From the NCBI RefSeq assembly GCF_002754245.1, contig NZ_PEEX01000001.1, positions 558,001 to 622,000 of the forward strand: 64,000 bases of DNA, given 5' to 3'. The notes beneath the pieces are model-generated. The model did no database searches, was not told the origin of the DNA, and saw only the letters and a program-made list of their open reading frames with translations. This DNA comes from Chryseobacterium sp. 52 (lineage in GTDB: Bacteria > Bacteroidota > Bacteroidia > Flavobacteriales > Weeksellaceae). Shown piece by piece: positions 62,109 to 64,000 of this stretch. The position numbers and the translations under genes are program-made. The number at the start of each line of letters is the position of its first letter. Positions within the stretch are counted from its first letter, which is position 1.

Positions 62109-63471
62109 TATGCAACATTACTTCAATATTATCCAGCATTCCTGAGTCCATGCGGGCTGATAAAATAGAGCTGAAATCAGTTTTGGAAAATTCTTTTTTG
62201 GAATTAACAACCAAATTGATAAACAACCGATCATTTTTCATGGCCGTATTCACCTTAAGAAGACTGGAAATGTTATTAAAAAACAAGTCCTGTATTTCAA
62301 AATCCCAAATTTTAAATGGACTAAAGTAATCCGAGTTCCTTCCGATGATATAAAACTTTTCATTCTCAGTATACACCAGGTCCGAGGTCAGCACTTTGCT
62401 CAGGTCTCCAGTATACTCGTTACCATTCAGGTAGCCGTTAAAAACCGAAGGCGTATTGATCGTAAGACTATAAATATCCTTCTGATGGTACGTGGCAAAA
62501 AAAGCATCTTTTTCCAGGGAAATATTTTCTAAAGGAACCCCAAGATAATTCGGTTCAAAACCTTCTCTCTCCGAGTATCCGATCTTATAGGTAGCCACTC
62601 TGGGTCCTGCTTCCGATGTACCATAGGTTTTGTAGTATGAAGGAACGGGAAAATGTCCCGCAAACCTGAGAAAACATGTTTTCCCTACATAACCGCCTCC
62701 TATACTTATAAATTCTAACGTATTGCCCGCATCCCCAAGCCTCACATTATAAGCCAGTAAAGTCCTCAGAAGTGTGGGTGTGATAAAAAAATTGGTTACA
62801 TCATACTTTTTTATATATGAAACTAGGTTCAGGGCAATAAATTTATAAGATGACAGGATTAAATTTCCACCTGACAACAGATGAGAAAAGAACTGTGCCA
62901 CCAAAGCATATGAATAATATAACGGCAGACATACAATACTGGTGTGACTGTTACTGATCCCTAAAGAATTGACATTAGACCTGATATTCTGCATTATACT
63001 GTCTGAAGAGTGCATAATATATTTCCTGACCTTTGTAGTTCCCGAACTGGACAATACCACAGAGGTATTTTTAAGCGGCCGGTCCTGATGATCATTTCTT
63101 ATAAGTATATTACCGTATGGCGTTTTGTGTATTTCATGATCAAATTCAAAGGGAATACAAGAATTATCCTGTGTTATGATTGAATAAAAGAATGGAATTC
63201 CCTCCAGGTTTTCTTTCGTACATTCAATCAGGAGCACACAACCCCCTTTCTTCAGGATTAATAAATAAAGAATGATCAAATTTATTGTATTACCCTGATA
63301 GTCTATGACAAACAACTTGTTATCAAAATCAATCTCTGAAAAATTCTTTTCCAAAGATTCAACTTCCAATAATATTTCAAGATAAGTCATCTTCCTATTA
63401 TTAAAATCAAGAATCCAGGAACCTGAATGGGTCAGCAGGCTGCTATGAATTTCATTCCACAGAGACCTCAT
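62083..63471 (-). CDS. AMP-binding (ANL-family) adenylating enzyme
   Basis: 462 residues, short for the family. ATP-binding loop SSSGTTKVRKY (141-151), GGGYVGK, the A5 motif YKTYGTSEAGP (280-290) and the Asp in EYTGDLSKV (353-360). I cannot find the A10 Lys (GKxxR/K) in the small C-terminal domain, so thioester formation or adenylation may be impaired or done differently. A role in activating a starter or preformed acid for loading onto the ACP is inferred. It overlaps the next gene upstream by 1 base. Confidence 0.78.
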   Translation of the reverse strand: MRSLWNEIHSSLLTHSGSWILDFNNRKMTYLEILLEVESLEKNFSEIDFDNKLFVIDYQGNTINLIILYLLILKKGGCVLLIECTKENLEGIPFFYSIITQDNSCIPFEFDHEIHKTPYGNILIRNDHQDRPLKNTSVVLSSSGTTKVRKYIMHSSDSIMQNIRSNVNSLGISNSHTSIVCLPLYYSYALVAQFFSHLLSGGNLILSSYKFIALNLVSYIKKYDVTNFFITPTLLRTLLAYNVRLGDAGNTLEFISIGGGYVGKTCFLRFAGHFPVPSYYKTYGTSEAGPRVATYKIGYSEREGFEPNYLGVPLENISLEKDAFFATYHQKDIYSLTINTPSVFNGYLNGNEYTGDLSKVLTSDLVYTENEKFYIIGRNSDYFSPFKIWDFEIQDLFFNNISSLLKVNTAMKNDRLFINLVVNSKKEFSKTDFSSILSARMDSGMLDNIEVMLHNESHQFTK

Positions 63472-63884
63472 TACCCTAATTTTTGTAAAACGTTCGTAAT
63501 AAACTGCTTATATTCAATGCTGAAAGGTTTCTGCTCAAGACTTATAGCCTGCTCTTCCAATTCCTTTTTGTCTTCAAGAATATTTTGGGAAAACCCAAGC
63601 CCTTTTGGAATATTACTTTCGATAAGGTATCTCAGGAAAACCACTTCATATCTGTTTTCGGCATCTGCATTTTCTACTGCAGAGGTGATTTCTTTATTGA
63701 AAGTCGCCAGATACTGTATTTTTTTCAGTGGGCTGATAACGGTCTTCGCTCTGTACGCATTGGCTACAGCACTAAATGAAGCATTTAAGCAATTACCCTT
63801 ATCCAGGTTTTCAGCCGAAGCAATAAATTTTTTGATTTCTTTTTTATTGCCTTCTCTACAATTAATTAATAGATCTCTGATCAT
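63471..63884 (-). CDS. Small helical (TPR-like) protein of the cluster
   Basis: 137 residues, all-helical, no signal peptide. Stretches such as SAVANAYRAKTVISPLKKIQYL, NRYEVVFLRYLIESNIPKGLGF and ILEDKKELEEQA resemble a family of small helical proteins that I recall near flexirubin and aryl-polyene genes in Bacteroidota; not verified. Function unknown. It overlaps the adenylating-enzyme gene by 1 base, so it belongs to the run. The 116 bases to the right edge contain no clear complete gene. Confidence 0.6.
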   Translation of the reverse strand: MIRDLLINCREGNKKEIKKFIASAENLDKGNCLNASFSAVANAYRAKTVISPLKKIQYLATFNKEITSAVENADAENRYEVVFLRYLIESNIPKGLGFSQNILEDKKELEEQAISLEQKPFSIEYKQFITNVLQKLG

Positions 63885-64000
63885 GTGTAGATATTTTAAA
63901 ATTGGACATCTTTTACTTACAGCGGGCGACTTGCCATTTGATATTTTCCTGAAAAAGAACTTTCGTCATTAAAGGATGGTTTCAAATTTTACCGGAACAA

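Noticed and set aside
52353..63884. Reading the cluster as a flexirubin/dialkylresorcinol or classical aryl-polyene pigment locus
   Set aside because: KS, CLF, KR, DH, ACP and acyltransferase fit, but there is no DarA/DarB or ammonia lyase here, and the arginase, M50 protease and peptide array have no place in those pathways. Genes beyond the right edge could change this.
63915..63969. 17-codon minus-strand ORF starting in a TAATG overlap at the right edge
   Set aside because: Too short to judge; no sequence support beyond the stop-start overlap.
63427..63972. 181-codon plus-strand frame at the right edge
   Set aside because: It is antisense to the small helical protein gene and the adenylating-enzyme start, which have overlapping coding order and recognisable content.
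1..64000. tRNA, rRNA, riboswitch or insertion-sequence elements
   Set aside because: I scanned the gaps by eye, including upstream of ribH, gdhA and the suf operon, and found no cloverleaf, conserved rRNA stretch, FMN-type element or transposase; a covariance-model search would be needed to exclude small RNAs.

Overview
The window reads as chromosome of a Gram-negative Bacteroidota bacterium of the Flavobacteriia, most like Chryseobacterium and its relatives. The supporting signs are low G+C, type IX secretion C-terminal sorting domains, the gliding lipoprotein GldH, GLPGLI and DUF3078 families, an alternative complex III operon, and promoters of the TTG-N18/20-TAnnTTTG type. I saw no rRNA, tRNA, CRISPR array, insertion sequence or prophage.

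Layout. 1-1,889 (minus): an outer-membrane FadL-type channel and a cut-off SGNH-hydrolase lipoprotein. 2.1-8.0 kb (plus): ricT, gldH, a class A penicillin-binding protein and selO. 8.1-12.1 kb: two type IX cargo proteins and a membrane protein; between the cargo genes lies a decayed copy of the selO 3' end, so this stretch arose by duplication. 12.2-12.7 kb: a SPOR protein (minus). 12.9-21.3 kb: the complete actABCDEF operon, which carries electrons from quinol to cytochrome c. 21.5-31.7 kb: envelope and housekeeping genes (apt, a TPR membrane protein, ribH, an LTA-synthase-like enzyme, a YgiC-like ligase with small lipoproteins, a zinc peptidase, a GLPGLI protein). 31.8-36.0 kb: an A-type Fe-S carrier with sufB, sufC and sufD. 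36.1-46.5 kb: two DUF3078 paralogues, rhomboid protease, dprA, gdhA, an amidohydrolase, a LytTR regulator, a YkgJ protein and a Kir-type channel.

46.8-64.0 kb is the striking part. It is one minus-strand run of tightly packed genes that continues off the right edge, and it looks like an undescribed RiPP/type II polyketide (or fatty acid) hybrid cluster. Four tandem 45-residue precursor peptides, too short for routine gene calling, sit at 56,719-57,447. On one side is a complete chain-building set: ACP, ketosynthase, ketoreductase, chain-length-factor-like ketosynthase, FabZ-like dehydratase, Sfp-type PPTase and an adenylating enzyme, with no enoyl reductase. On the other side are an M50 intramembrane protease and an arginase-family enzyme, both with N-terminal PqqD-like (RiPP recognition) domains, then an alpha/beta hydrolase, an LpxL-like acyltransferase and a TonB-dependent receptor. 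Further down are a DUF2141 protein, a TPR-like protein, an S41 peptidase and a CPBP protease.

My model, which is inference, is that the arginase turns core arginines into ornithines, the acyltransferase loads a polyene-like chain from the ACP onto the peptide, and the membrane protease removes the leader. Every other region has a conventional reading.
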